Shown piece after piece: positions 16,819 through 25,500 of a stretch of DNA of 44,647 nt. The notes under the pieces are model-generated. The model was not told the DNA's origin. It saw only the letters and a program-made list of their open reading frames with translations, and did not search any database. Made by a program: the position numbers and the translations under genes. The DNA lies in the IMG/VR virus record IMGVR_UViG_3300040801_005932, positions 1 through 44,647 of that record; one strand, written 5' to 3'. This DNA comes from a virus. Position 1 is the first letter of the stretch, and every line of letters starts with the position of its first letter.

Positions 16819-17574
16819 ATGGCGTTGACGCAGGTTGACCTTGGTACCAGCCCCACCGGAGCCGGAGGGGACACGCTACGCGAAGCGTTCACCACCGTAA
16901 ACGCCGCGATTGCGGACTTGGACGTGGCGCACACCACCACCAAGTCCAGCGCGTTCACCATCGCGGAAGCCGACAACCGCGGAACGTTCACGTGCACCGG
17001 CACGTTCGCGGTGACGTTCCCGACGGGGTGCTCGGTCGGTCATTCGGTGATGCTGCTCAACGTCGGCACGGGCGTCATCACGCCGCAAGCCGGGTCCGGC
17101 GCGAGCCTCACGCCGACCGGCATCGTGCTCGACAACTCGACGGGCTTGCCGCTGACGGGGGCCGTGTTCACGCACGAGGGTTCCGGCGTGTGGCGCGTCG
17201 TTGGGCCGAGCGCCGAGACCGTGTGCTTCATCGTCAGCGTGTCCGACGAGACGACCGCGTTGACGACCGGGACCGGGAAGGTGCGGTTCCGCGCGCCGTT
17301 CGCGTTCGTGCTCACGGAAGTGCGCGCGAGCGTCACGACCGCGCCGACCGGTAGCCCGTTGACGGTGGACATCAACGAGAGCGGCACCAGCGTCCTCAGC
17401 ACGAAACTCACCATCGACGCGGGGGAGAAGACCAGCACCACCGCTGCAACGCCCGCGGTCATCAGCGACGACGCCATCGCGGACGATGCCGAGTTGACGT
17501 TCGACATCGACGGCGTGGGTTCCACCGTTGCGGGCGCGGGCCTCAAGGTGACGCTGTTCGGGTACCGCACGTGA
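16819..17574 (+). CDS. Tail fibre-type structural protein
   Basis: This 251-residue protein has a short N-terminal helix (DTLREAFTTVNAAIADLDV), common in fibre proteins as a trimerisation or attachment segment. A beta-rich domain follows (about 40-135, TFAVTFPTGCSVGHSVMLLN). A C-terminal domain has RFRAPFAFVLTEVRASVTTA and LTIDAGEKTSTTAATPAVIS, a sequence type I recall from many phage tail and fibre proteins. It likely forms part of the adhesion apparatus. It has an AGGAGG site, and its stop overlaps the next gene (GTGA). Confidence 0.65.
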   Translation: MALTQVDLGTSPTGAGGDTLREAFTTVNAAIADLDVAHTTTKSSAFTIAEADNRGTFTCTGTFAVTFPTGCSVGHSVMLLNVGTGVITPQAGSGASLTPTGIVLDNSTGLPLTGAVFTHEGSGVWRVVGPSAETVCFIVSVSDETTALTTGTGKVRFRAPFAFVLTEVRASVTTAPTGSPLTVDINESGTSVLSTKLTIDAGEKTSTTAATPAVISDDAIADDAELTFDIDGVGSTVAGAGLKVTLFGYRT

Positions 17575-18272
17575 ACGCCATCGTCGTCAACCCGTTCTTG
17601 ACGCCTGCCGCGCCGGTGTCCGGCACCGTGCAAGCGAGCGTTGGCAGCGTCACCGTTGCCGGGTTGACGCCTACCGTTGGTGCGAGCGCCAGTTCGTACG
17701 TCAGCGTCCGCACGGCTGCCGACAATGATGTCGCGCAGTTCGATCACGGCACCAACGCCTTCAACCGCGGGTGGGACACGATGTTCCCGCTGGAGATTTC
17801 GGCAAGCCAGTACGGGTGCCACGTGCGGTGGCAACTCAACGTGCCGCAAGGCGCGACCATCACGAGCGTCACCGTGTCGTTCTACGAAGCGCAACTCAAC
17901 GGGGAGTACAGCAGCGGTGACGCGTTGGAAACCGTCGGGTTCGCCGCGAGCGACAACCTCGCGCAGTTGGCGAGCAGCACGGACTACCTGACCGCGTACA
18001 ACAGCATGCCGACCACGACCACCATGAGCATGAGCGTCGTCACGGGTGGGGACGCGTACGACACGCGCGCGCAGAACACGTTGGTGGCAGCGTGGTCGTT
18101 GCCGGTCGCGGTGTTGCAGCACGTCGTCAGTCGCGCCGGATGGTCGAGCGGGAACTACGTTGGGTTCTTCATGCGCACGTCCGGGTCCGATGCGTACATC
18201 GCTCAATGGCAAGCGCACGCGACGCGAAGCGCGTCGTACACGCCGATGCTGGAAGTGGAGTACACGACATGA
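17571..18272 (+). CDS. Fibre protein with DNRLRE-like carbohydrate-binding domain
   Basis: This 233-residue protein starts at GTG overlapping the preceding stop. After one unit of the genome's 22/24-residue repeat (GSVTVAGLTPTV, about residues 24-35) it has a domain of ~190 residues: VRTAADNDVAQFDHG, VRWQLNVPQGATITSVTVSF, LETVGFAASDNLAQL, RAGWSSGNYVGFFMRTSGSD and a closing strand. The same domain occurs again in the proteins from 20476 and 22556. The pattern (rule on non-random stacking of strands, then RAGWxSGxY) resembles DNRLRE / CBM96-like carbohydrate-binding modules. It would give the virion a sugar-binding appendage; the ligand is unknown. Confidence 0.62.
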   Translation: MNAIVVNPFLTPAAPVSGTVQASVGSVTVAGLTPTVGASASSYVSVRTAADNDVAQFDHGTNAFNRGWDTMFPLEISASQYGCHVRWQLNVPQGATITSVTVSFYEAQLNGEYSSGDALETVGFAASDNLAQLASSTDYLTAYNSMPTTTTMSMSVVTGGDAYDTRAQNTLVAAWSLPVAVLQHVVSRAGWSSGNYVGFFMRTSGSDAYIAQWQAHATRSASYTPMLEVEYTT

Positions 18273-19639
18273 GTCGGTTCTTCCGCATGATGGGTTGGTT
18301 GTGCAACCGGAAGCAACCTCAACCGAACCCGGACCCGCTGCCGGGCACGGAAGACGTCACCGTCACCGCCAACCTTGGTGCGGCCACGGGTGCAGGGTTG
18401 ACGCCCACCGTCGATGCGCCCGGCGCGCTCACGCTGCTGGGTGTCGGATCGCCCGACAACAGCCTCACCGCGTACCCCAAGGAGTCGAACGTCACGACTG
18501 GCGACTGGTACGTGGACGGCAGCGTCAGCAGCAGCGGTGATGGCACGAGCCTCGGCACGGCCTTCAAGACCATCGCGGAAGGCTTGAGTGCGCTGTCGAG
18601 CGGTGACGTGCTCGTCATCAAGGGCGGCACGTACTACATCAGCAGCACCATCTACCGGAGCACGTCGTGGGGGTCCGTCACGAAGGTCACGCGGTACGGC
18701 GCGGATGAAGTCATCATCGACGGCAGCGGACTTGCGTACGACGCGTTCGGCATCCAGTTCGCCGGAAGCGTCAACGAGCATTGGCACGGCATCCATCTGA
18801 AGAACGTGCCCGGCCCGGAGGACCAGTACGATTACAACGGCCAGACGTGGGCGTTCACCGATGGCGCGCACGATTGCAAGCTCACGTTCTGTTACGCGAG
18901 CCACAGCGGCCAAACGGGCTTCTACGGGTACACCGCGTACAACATCCAACTCCACGATTGCGCTGCGTGGCGGTTGGGTGACGGCAGCAGCACCGACACG
19001 AACGTCCCGGACGGGTTCGCGATGACCGGCAACGTGAACGGTGGCTACACCGGCATCAAGTACGTGCGGTGCGTCGCTGCGAACTGCCCGGATGACGGGT
19101 TCGACAACTACCGCAACTACGGCGCGCAGCACTACGACTGCGTTGCCATCGAGTGTGGGTACTACTGGAACGGCAACCCTGGCGGCACCAGCACCGGTGA
19201 CAACCACGGCTTCAAGATGGGCAGCACCGAGAGCAACACCGGGAACAACCAGGCCATCGGGTGCTTCGCGATTGGGTGCCGCGTCAGCGGGTTCGATGAC
19301 AACGCCGACGACAACGACGTGACGATGCTGCGGTGCACCAGCGTGGGCAACGGCTATTACGGGTTCCAGATGGGGTCCAGCGCGAACGCGACCATCCACG
19401 ACAACATCGCGTACGGCAACGGCGACACGGACGGGAAGGATTGGGGCGGCACGCCGGACACGTACAACACGTGGAACCTTGGCATCACCGACCCCGAGTT
19501 TGAGAGTCCCGGTACGTACGATTACTCGGTGGACTCCGGTAGCGATTGCGTTGGCGCGGGCATCAGCGGCGGCAACCTGGGCGCGAGCACGACCGCGTTG
19601 CTGATCGCGAAGGAATGGCTGGCGAAGGACTTGACGTGA
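18269..19639 (+). CDS. PL9-like right-handed beta-helix polysaccharide lyase (tail spike)
   Basis: This 456-residue protein has a short N-terminal part with one repeat unit (VTVTANLGAATGAGLTPTV). A beta-helix domain follows: WYVDGSVSSSGDGTSLGTAF, SSGDVLVIKGGTYYISSTIY, then coils rich in Asp and Asn. The segments DDGFDNYRNYGAQHYDCVAI and DNHGFKMGSTES and VSGFDDNADDNDVTMLRCTS match family 9 pectate-lyase patterns. There the Lys of GFK (here Lys316) acts as base and nearby Asp residues bind calcium. It probably degrades an acidic polysaccharide on the host surface as a depolymerase. The ATG overlaps the preceding stop. The first ten residues include a Cys and several Arg, and no signal peptide is likely. 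Confidence 0.8.
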   Translation: MSRFFRMMGWLCNRKQPQPNPDPLPGTEDVTVTANLGAATGAGLTPTVDAPGALTLLGVGSPDNSLTAYPKESNVTTGDWYVDGSVSSSGDGTSLGTAFKTIAEGLSALSSGDVLVIKGGTYYISSTIYRSTSWGSVTKVTRYGADEVIIDGSGLAYDAFGIQFAGSVNEHWHGIHLKNVPGPEDQYDYNGQTWAFTDGAHDCKLTFCYASHSGQTGFYGYTAYNIQLHDCAAWRLGDGSSTDTNVPDGFAMTGNVNGGYTGIKYVRCVAANCPDDGFDNYRNYGAQHYDCVAIECGYYWNGNPGGTSTGDNHGFKMGSTESNTGNNQAIGCFAIGCRVSGFDDNADDNDVTMLRCTSVGNGYYGFQMGSSANATIHDNIAYGNGDTDGKDWGGTPDTYNTWNLGITDPEFESPGTYDYSVDSGSDCVGAGISGGNLGASTTALLIAKEWLAKDLT

Positions 19640-19732
19640 TGCACCGATGGTGAACCGCGTAGGCTAGAGGCATGCGTGAGGTGACGCCGGTGATGTGCTC
19701 GTGCGCGGTTCGCGAGGAAGCGCGCGAGCACG

Positions 19733-20476
19733 TTGCCGCAGTTGGCGCGGCACGGCGTCACGCCGGAAGTGTTCCTCAGCCCGTGCAACCCAGCCGGGCC
19801 AACGCACAACCGCGAGGTCGCGTACCGCGCGCTGTCGTGGGCGGCATCGTTCGCGCGTCCGGTCCTGTTCGTCGAGGATGACATCGACGTGGGGCCGGAC
19901 TTCGCGTGGCATGTGGATGTCGCGGTGGGGTTGGATGCGCTGACGTACCTGTACCTCAACGATACGGTGTCGCGGTTGCGCGCGCATCACGGGCGCGAAC
20001 TCGCGGAGCGCATCACGAACCGCGCGCGGATCGAACGTGGCGCGTACGCCGTGCGAGAGCGCGCGGCGCTGTTTGGCACCCAATGCGTTGTCATTCCCGC
20101 GCGGTTGGTGCCGGTCATGATCGAGCGGTTGAGCAGCGACGAAGCCGCACGCGGCGAGCACCCGACGGATGGGGTGCTTCACGTGTGGGCACGGCGGCAT
20201 CCGCACGAGGGCGTGTACGTGATGCTGCCGCATCCGGTGCAACACCGCCAAGTCCGCACGGGCCGGTCGCCGTTGCATCGCACGTTGCGGAGCATGTCGT
20301 TCGGCATGCCGTGGGTGGACACGCGCGAGTCGGACGGTGTGGTCGAGGCGTTCGTGCCGCGCACCGTGCGAAGCGAGGACGTGCGCGCGCACTACGAAGC
20401 CGTGTTGCGTGAGCGCGCGCGAGCGCGGCGTGCCGCGCGGTTGGCACGGTTGGCTGGGGATCGGGCGGGCGGCTGA
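19733..20476 (+). CDS. Glycosyltransferase-like protein 3 (EDD motif), N-terminus uncertain
   Basis: This third member reads THNREVAYRALSWAASF (about 24-40) and VLFVEDDIDVG (44-54, Glu48-Asp49-Asp50) from a TTG at 19733. A C-terminal half holds LFGTQCVVIPARLVP and a very basic tail (RERARARRAARLARLAG). The expected first strand (like VVMVSHVSR in paralogue 2) is missing here but appears in another frame from ATG 19672 as VTPVMCSCAVREEAR. So the gene probably begins at 19672 and carries a one-base frameshift, or a sequence error, between about 19700 and 19733. As written, the protein lacks the nucleotide-binding first strand and might be inactive. It follows the lyase gene and precedes the fibre genes. 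Confidence 0.6.
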   Translation: MPQLARHGVTPEVFLSPCNPAGPTHNREVAYRALSWAASFARPVLFVEDDIDVGPDFAWHVDVAVGLDALTYLYLNDTVSRLRAHHGRELAERITNRARIERGAYAVRERAALFGTQCVVIPARLVPVMIERLSSDEAARGEHPTDGVLHVWARRHPHEGVYVMLPHPVQHRQVRTGRSPLHRTLRSMSFGMPWVDTRESDGVVEAFVPRTVRSEDVRAHYEAVLRERARARRAARLARLAGDRAGG

Positions 20477-22554
20477 TGGCGACCCTCGTTCTCGACACGT
20501 TCACGGATACCAACAGCACCAGCTTGCTGAGTCACACGCCGGACACGGACGTGGAAGCGGGCGGTTGGGTTGGCCCATCGTCGGTGTTCACCATCCAATC
20601 GAACCAGTTGCAGTTCACTTCGGGCAGCGGGTACGACTGGTGGGCAAGCATCGACGCAGGGTCGAACGATGACGTGGTGCTCACGGTCACGCACGTGTCC
20701 AGCACGGGCGATTGGAACGGCATCTACGTGGGGGGCACGAGCGCACCCACCACCGGTGGTACCGGCAACTGGCCGACCGGCGGGGGGGGCATCGAAGCCG
20801 ACATCGGGCTCGCGTACACGCTGTACGAGCGGCACTCGGGTGGCAACACGCAGCGGGACATCAACACGAGCGTCATCCCCACCAGCGGTTCGGAAGCGTG
20901 GAAGGTCGAAGTCACCACCACCAGCATCACGTTCTACGTCGATGACGAGGAAGTGCTGTCGTACTCGCCGGGTGGCAGCCTGACGTTCGACGGAACGCAT
21001 TACGGCATCAAGATTGGCTCTGCGGGCACGTCGGTGTTCGACAACTTCCAAGTCGCGGAAGCGGACGCAGGCAGCAACATCACCGCCACCAAAGGCAGCA
21101 TCACCGTGGCGGGCCTCACGCCGACCGTCACGAACACCGGCGCATCGTCCGGCAGCATCGACGTTCGCACCGCTGCCGACAACGACGTGGCGTTCTACAA
21201 CCACACGACCACGAGCTACTTCCAGGGTGGCGACACGATGTACACCCTGGAGCAGACCGCAACTCAGTACGGCAACGCCGTGCGGTGGCAACTCAACGTC
21301 CCGAAGAACGCCACCATCACGTCGGTCACGCTCACGTTCTACGAGTCCCAATCGGTAGGCGCGTACGACGAGGATGACGTGATTGAGACGGTCGGGTTTG
21401 AGCAGACCGACAACGCTGCGCAGTTCAGCAGCGGGTCCGATTACGCGACGCGGTACGCGAACCTCGGCACGACCGACACCATCGACATGGTGGAACTCAG
21501 CGACGTGTACACGCCGACGACGGACTGGCCGTTGGTGGGTGAACCGCTGACGTTCACGCTCAGCCCCACGCTCATCCAGGAGGTCGTCAACCGCAGCGGG
21601 TGGGCGAGCGGCCAGTACGTGATGCTGTTCATGCGGACGAGCGGCTCCGACACGGAGATTGCCCAATGGCAGGGGCACTACAACCGCACGTCCCCGTACT
21701 GGCCGCGGTTGCAGGTCGGGTACACGGTCAACGGGAACCTCGGCGCAACCGCGCAGTTGGGGCAAGCCACCGTCGCGGGGTTGACCGCCACCGTCAGCGT
21801 CACCGACAACGAGACGGTCACCGCTGCGTTGGGGCAAGCGACCGTCACGGGGTACACCGCCGAGGTCGAAGCGACCACCGTCGAACCGATCAACGTGACG
21901 GCGAACGCTGGTGCGGTCACGACCGCGGGGTTCACGCCGACGATTGAGAACGACGTGAGCGTGACGGCAGCGTTGGGCACCGCAACCGTGGCGGGCCTCA
22001 CGGCGACGGTCGAGAACGACGTGAGCATCACCGCCGCGGCGGGTGCCGCGACCGCTGCGGGGTTGACCGCCACCGTGACCGCCACCGCCGACGTGCCGTT
22101 GACCGCCACGCTGGGTCAAGCAACGGTGGCGGGTTTGACGGCCACCGTGTCGTTCACGGCGGATGTGCCGCTCACGGCAACGCTTGCGGAAGCGACGGTG
22201 GCGGGTCTGACCGCGACCGTGACGGCTACCGCGAACGTGCCGGTGACCGCTGGGTTGGGAGCCGTCACCGGTGCGGCGTTGACCGCCACGGTGGGTCAGA
22301 CCGCGTACGAGACGGTGGCGCTGACGCCCACCGCGGATGTTGCGCGGGATGGCATCGTCACGGAAACGGACGCGACCACGAACCTGTACGCATCGGTGGA
22401 TGACGTGTGGGGCACGCCGGATGACGACACGACGTACCTCAAGAACGCGAGTCGCGCGAGCGGCACCGCGACGCTAGCGTTGTCGGACCTCAACCCGAAC
22501 ATGGCTCCGTTGTCGCTGGTGCGCGTCCGCATCCGCGCGAAGCGGGTGGTGTGA
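20476..22554 (+). CDS. Fibre/adhesin protein with lectin-like domain and repeats
   Basis: This 692-residue protein has four regions. Residues ~1-198 look like a concanavalin/LamG-type jelly roll (LVLDTFTDTNSTSLLSH, then WKVEVTTTSITFYVDDEEVL, then GTHYGIKIGSAGTSVFDNF). After one repeat unit, residues ~220-415 are the DNRLRE-like domain shared with 17571. Residues ~420-610 hold eight more units of the 22/24-residue repeat, for example ATVAGLTATVTATADVPLTA. The C-terminal ~80 residues (LYASVDDVWGTPDDDTTYL) resemble the N-terminus of the next protein, suggesting a duplicated joint. It probably extends from the tail tip and binds glycans. The ATG overlaps the stop of glycosyltransferase-like gene 3. 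Confidence 0.7.
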   Translation: MATLVLDTFTDTNSTSLLSHTPDTDVEAGGWVGPSSVFTIQSNQLQFTSGSGYDWWASIDAGSNDDVVLTVTHVSSTGDWNGIYVGGTSAPTTGGTGNWPTGGGGIEADIGLAYTLYERHSGGNTQRDINTSVIPTSGSEAWKVEVTTTSITFYVDDEEVLSYSPGGSLTFDGTHYGIKIGSAGTSVFDNFQVAEADAGSNITATKGSITVAGLTPTVTNTGASSGSIDVRTAADNDVAFYNHTTTSYFQGGDTMYTLEQTATQYGNAVRWQLNVPKNATITSVTLTFYESQSVGAYDEDDVIETVGFEQTDNAAQFSSGSDYATRYANLGTTDTIDMVELSDVYTPTTDWPLVGEPLTFTLSPTLIQEVVNRSGWASGQYVMLFMRTSGSDTEIAQWQGHYNRTSPYWPRLQVGYTVNGNLGATAQLGQATVAGLTATVSVTDNETVTAALGQATVTGYTAEVEATTVEPINVTANAGAVTTAGFTPTIENDVSVTAALGTATVAGLTATVENDVSITAAAGAATAAGLTATVTATADVPLTATLGQATVAGLTATVSFTADVPLTATLAEATVAGLTATVTATANVPVTAGLGAVTGAALTATVGQTAYETVALTPTADVARDGIVTETDATTNLYASVDDVWGTPDDDTTYLKNASRASGTATLALSDLNPNMAPLSLVRVRIRAKRVV
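21735..22310 (+). repeat. 22/24-codon repeat array, gene at 20476
   Basis: Eight in-frame units of about 66 or 72 bases encode variants of ATVAGLTATVTATADVPLTA. Units keep the GxATVAGLTATV core and vary in the linker between cores. Isolated units also occur near 17640, 18358 and 21090. Confidence 0.8.
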
Positions 22555-22555
22555 C

Positions 22556-25500
22556 GTGGCTCAGTACCTTCGGCCTGATGCGGACGTAACGACTGGCTCG
22601 TGGACGACGACGCCGTTGTGGTCGAAGGTCGATGAGGTCACCGCGGCTGACGGCGATTACATCGTCGCTCCGAACACCGTCCTGACCACCTGCGAGCTTG
22701 GGCTGACGAGCGGTGATGACCCCGGCGTTGGTACGGGTCACGTCGTTCGGTACCGGTGCTTGCGAACCAAGACGAACAAGGACACCAGCATCGTGGTGTC
22801 GCTCATCCAGGGCACCACCGTCATTGCGTCGTGGACGACTACGAACCCGCCGGACGTGTTCACGACGTACTCGCAGACGCTCACTACCACGCAAGCGAAC
22901 AGCATCACGGACTACACGGACTTGCGGGTGCGGCTGTACCAGAGCGTCAGTCAATCGGGTGGCGGCGACCTGGAAGTGTCGTGGGTGGAAGTCGAACTCC
23001 CCGACAACCCAAACATCACGGTTGACGCGAACGTCGGTGCGGCAACCGCGGCGGGTCTCACCGCAGCATCCGTCACCGTTTCGGACAACCAGACCGTCAC
23101 CGCGAACGTTGGCGCTGCGACGGTGGCGGGCTTCACGCCGCACTTGCAGCGGACCATCACCGCGAACGTTGGTGCGGTCAGCATCACGGGCCTCACGGCG
23201 ACCGTCACGGTGACGGAGGACGTGAGCGTCACCGCGAACGTCGGCAGCATCACGGTCACGGGGCACACTGGAAGCATTGGTTACGGCATCACCACGACCG
23301 CGGCGGTCACTGCGAGTGGTGATGACCGGTCCGGTCGCCTCAACGACGTGGGTGAACGGACCATCAACCTGCTCCAAAGCTCAACCACTACCGAGTTGAG
23401 GTTAGGTGCGCTGTATGGGTTCTATCTGCGGATGCCGCTTGCGGTGCCGCAGGGCGCGGTTGTAACGGCGGCAGTGTTGGAGTGGTACAACGCCACCTCG
23501 TCAGGGCTGCCTCCAATCCCGCTACGGGTCGAAGCGCACGACGTGGACACCGCGCCCGCGATGACGACCACGACGGTGTGGAACGACGCAGCGCTTGAGC
23601 GCACGACGGCAAGCGTAATCGTCTCGCTAGCTGCGTCGAACCCGAACGCCTACGTGACGTTTGGCGATGTTGGCAGCGTGGTGCAGGAAGTCATTGACCG
23701 CGCTGGGTGGGAGAGCGGGAACTACATTGGCTTGTACGTTGAGCCGAGCGCGGCCAGCGACGCGTACTTCGTCGCCGCCTGGGACCACCTCACGTACAAC
23801 GAGCCACGCTTGCACGTCTGGTACGAGATTACTGACGTTACGGTGAACGCGAACGCTGGCGCGGTAACGGTTGGCGGGTACGCAGCGACGGTCGGAACGA
23901 CCGCGGACCTCACGGTCACCGCTGAGCTTGGCGCGCTCACGGTCGCGGGCTTGACCGCGACCATCACCGCCACCGACGACCAAGCCATCGAAGCGAACAC
24001 CGCAGGCGCAACCGTAGCGGGCCTCACGCCGACGCTCACGACGACCATCACCGCGAACGCGGGAGCCATCACGGTCGCGGGCTTCACGGCGGACGTGACG
24101 AGCGGGTCGCGCGACACGATTGACCTCTACGCGCAAGTGTTCGCGAGCGACAACACCACGCCGTTGACGGACCGGGTGCTGGTCGCATCCGACGTGAGCT
24201 TGACGGACGAGTACCAGGACTTCGACGTGTCGTTCACCATCCAAGGCACGCCGACGGTGGCGGATTGGAACGGCGCGCGCGTCAAGGTCGAGTGGGACAT
24301 CACCCAAGAGGCGTTCGTCAGCACCGTGCGCGTGACGACCGTCAGCCTGTTGGGTAGCGCGCTCACGACCGACAACGTGAACATCGTCGCAACCGCTGGT
24401 GCGGTGGCGGTGGCGGGCTTGACGCCGACGGTGACGGCTACCGCGAACCAGACCATCACCGCCGCGCTTGGTGAGGCGACGGTTGCCGGGTTGACCGCGA
24501 CGGTCGAGAACGACGTGACCGTCACGAGTGGGGTTGGCGCGGCAACCGTGGCGGGCTTCACGCCCACCATCGAGAACGACGTGACCGTCACGAGCGGCAT
24601 CGGCGCGGTGACGGCGGCGGGCCTCACGGCGACGGTCAACGCCACGGCGAACGTGCCGCTGACGGCTGACATTGGCGCGGTCGAGGTTGCGGGTGCCACC
24701 GCCACGGTGACCGCCACCGCGGACGTTCCGTTGACCGCGACGGTTGGTGCGGTGACGGTCGCTGGACTCACGGCGACGGTGACCGCTACCGCGGACGTGC
24801 CGATCACCGCAAACGCTGGGGTCGTCACGGTCGATGGGTTCACGCCCACCGTCGAAAACGACGTGCTGGTCACCGCGAACGCGGGCGCGGTCGAAGCGAC
24901 CGGGCACACGGTCACCATCGACAACGACGTGACCATCACGGCAGCGGTCGGCGCAGTCGAAGCGACCGGGTTCACGCCGACCGTCACCGCGACGGCGAAC
25001 GTGCCGGTCATCGCCAGCGTGGGCGAAGCAACCGTGGCGGGCTACACGCCGACGGTCACGAGCACCGCAGATGCGCCCATCACCGCGGGTGTTGGTGAGG
25101 TCGTCGTTGCTGGCCTGACGCCCACCGTGACCGCCACCGCGAACGTGCCACTCGTCGCGGGCGTTGGTGCCGTCACGATTGCGGGCTTCACGCCGACGGT
25201 AATGAACGACGTGACGGTCGTCGCGGCGGTCGGCAGCATCACCGCTGCCGGGTTGACCGCCACCATCGACAACGACGTGCTCGTCACGGCGGGTGTCGGT
25301 GAGGTCGAAGCGGTCGGGTACACCGCCACCATCACCGCCACCGCGGACGTGCCGATCACCGCAGAAGCGGGCAGCATCACGGTGGCGGCGTTCGATGCCA
25401 CCGTCACCACCACCGCGGACGTGCCCGTCACGGCAGGTGTTGGTGCCGTCACGGTTGCCGGTTACACCGCCACCGTCGAGCAGACGAACGACGTGCTCGT

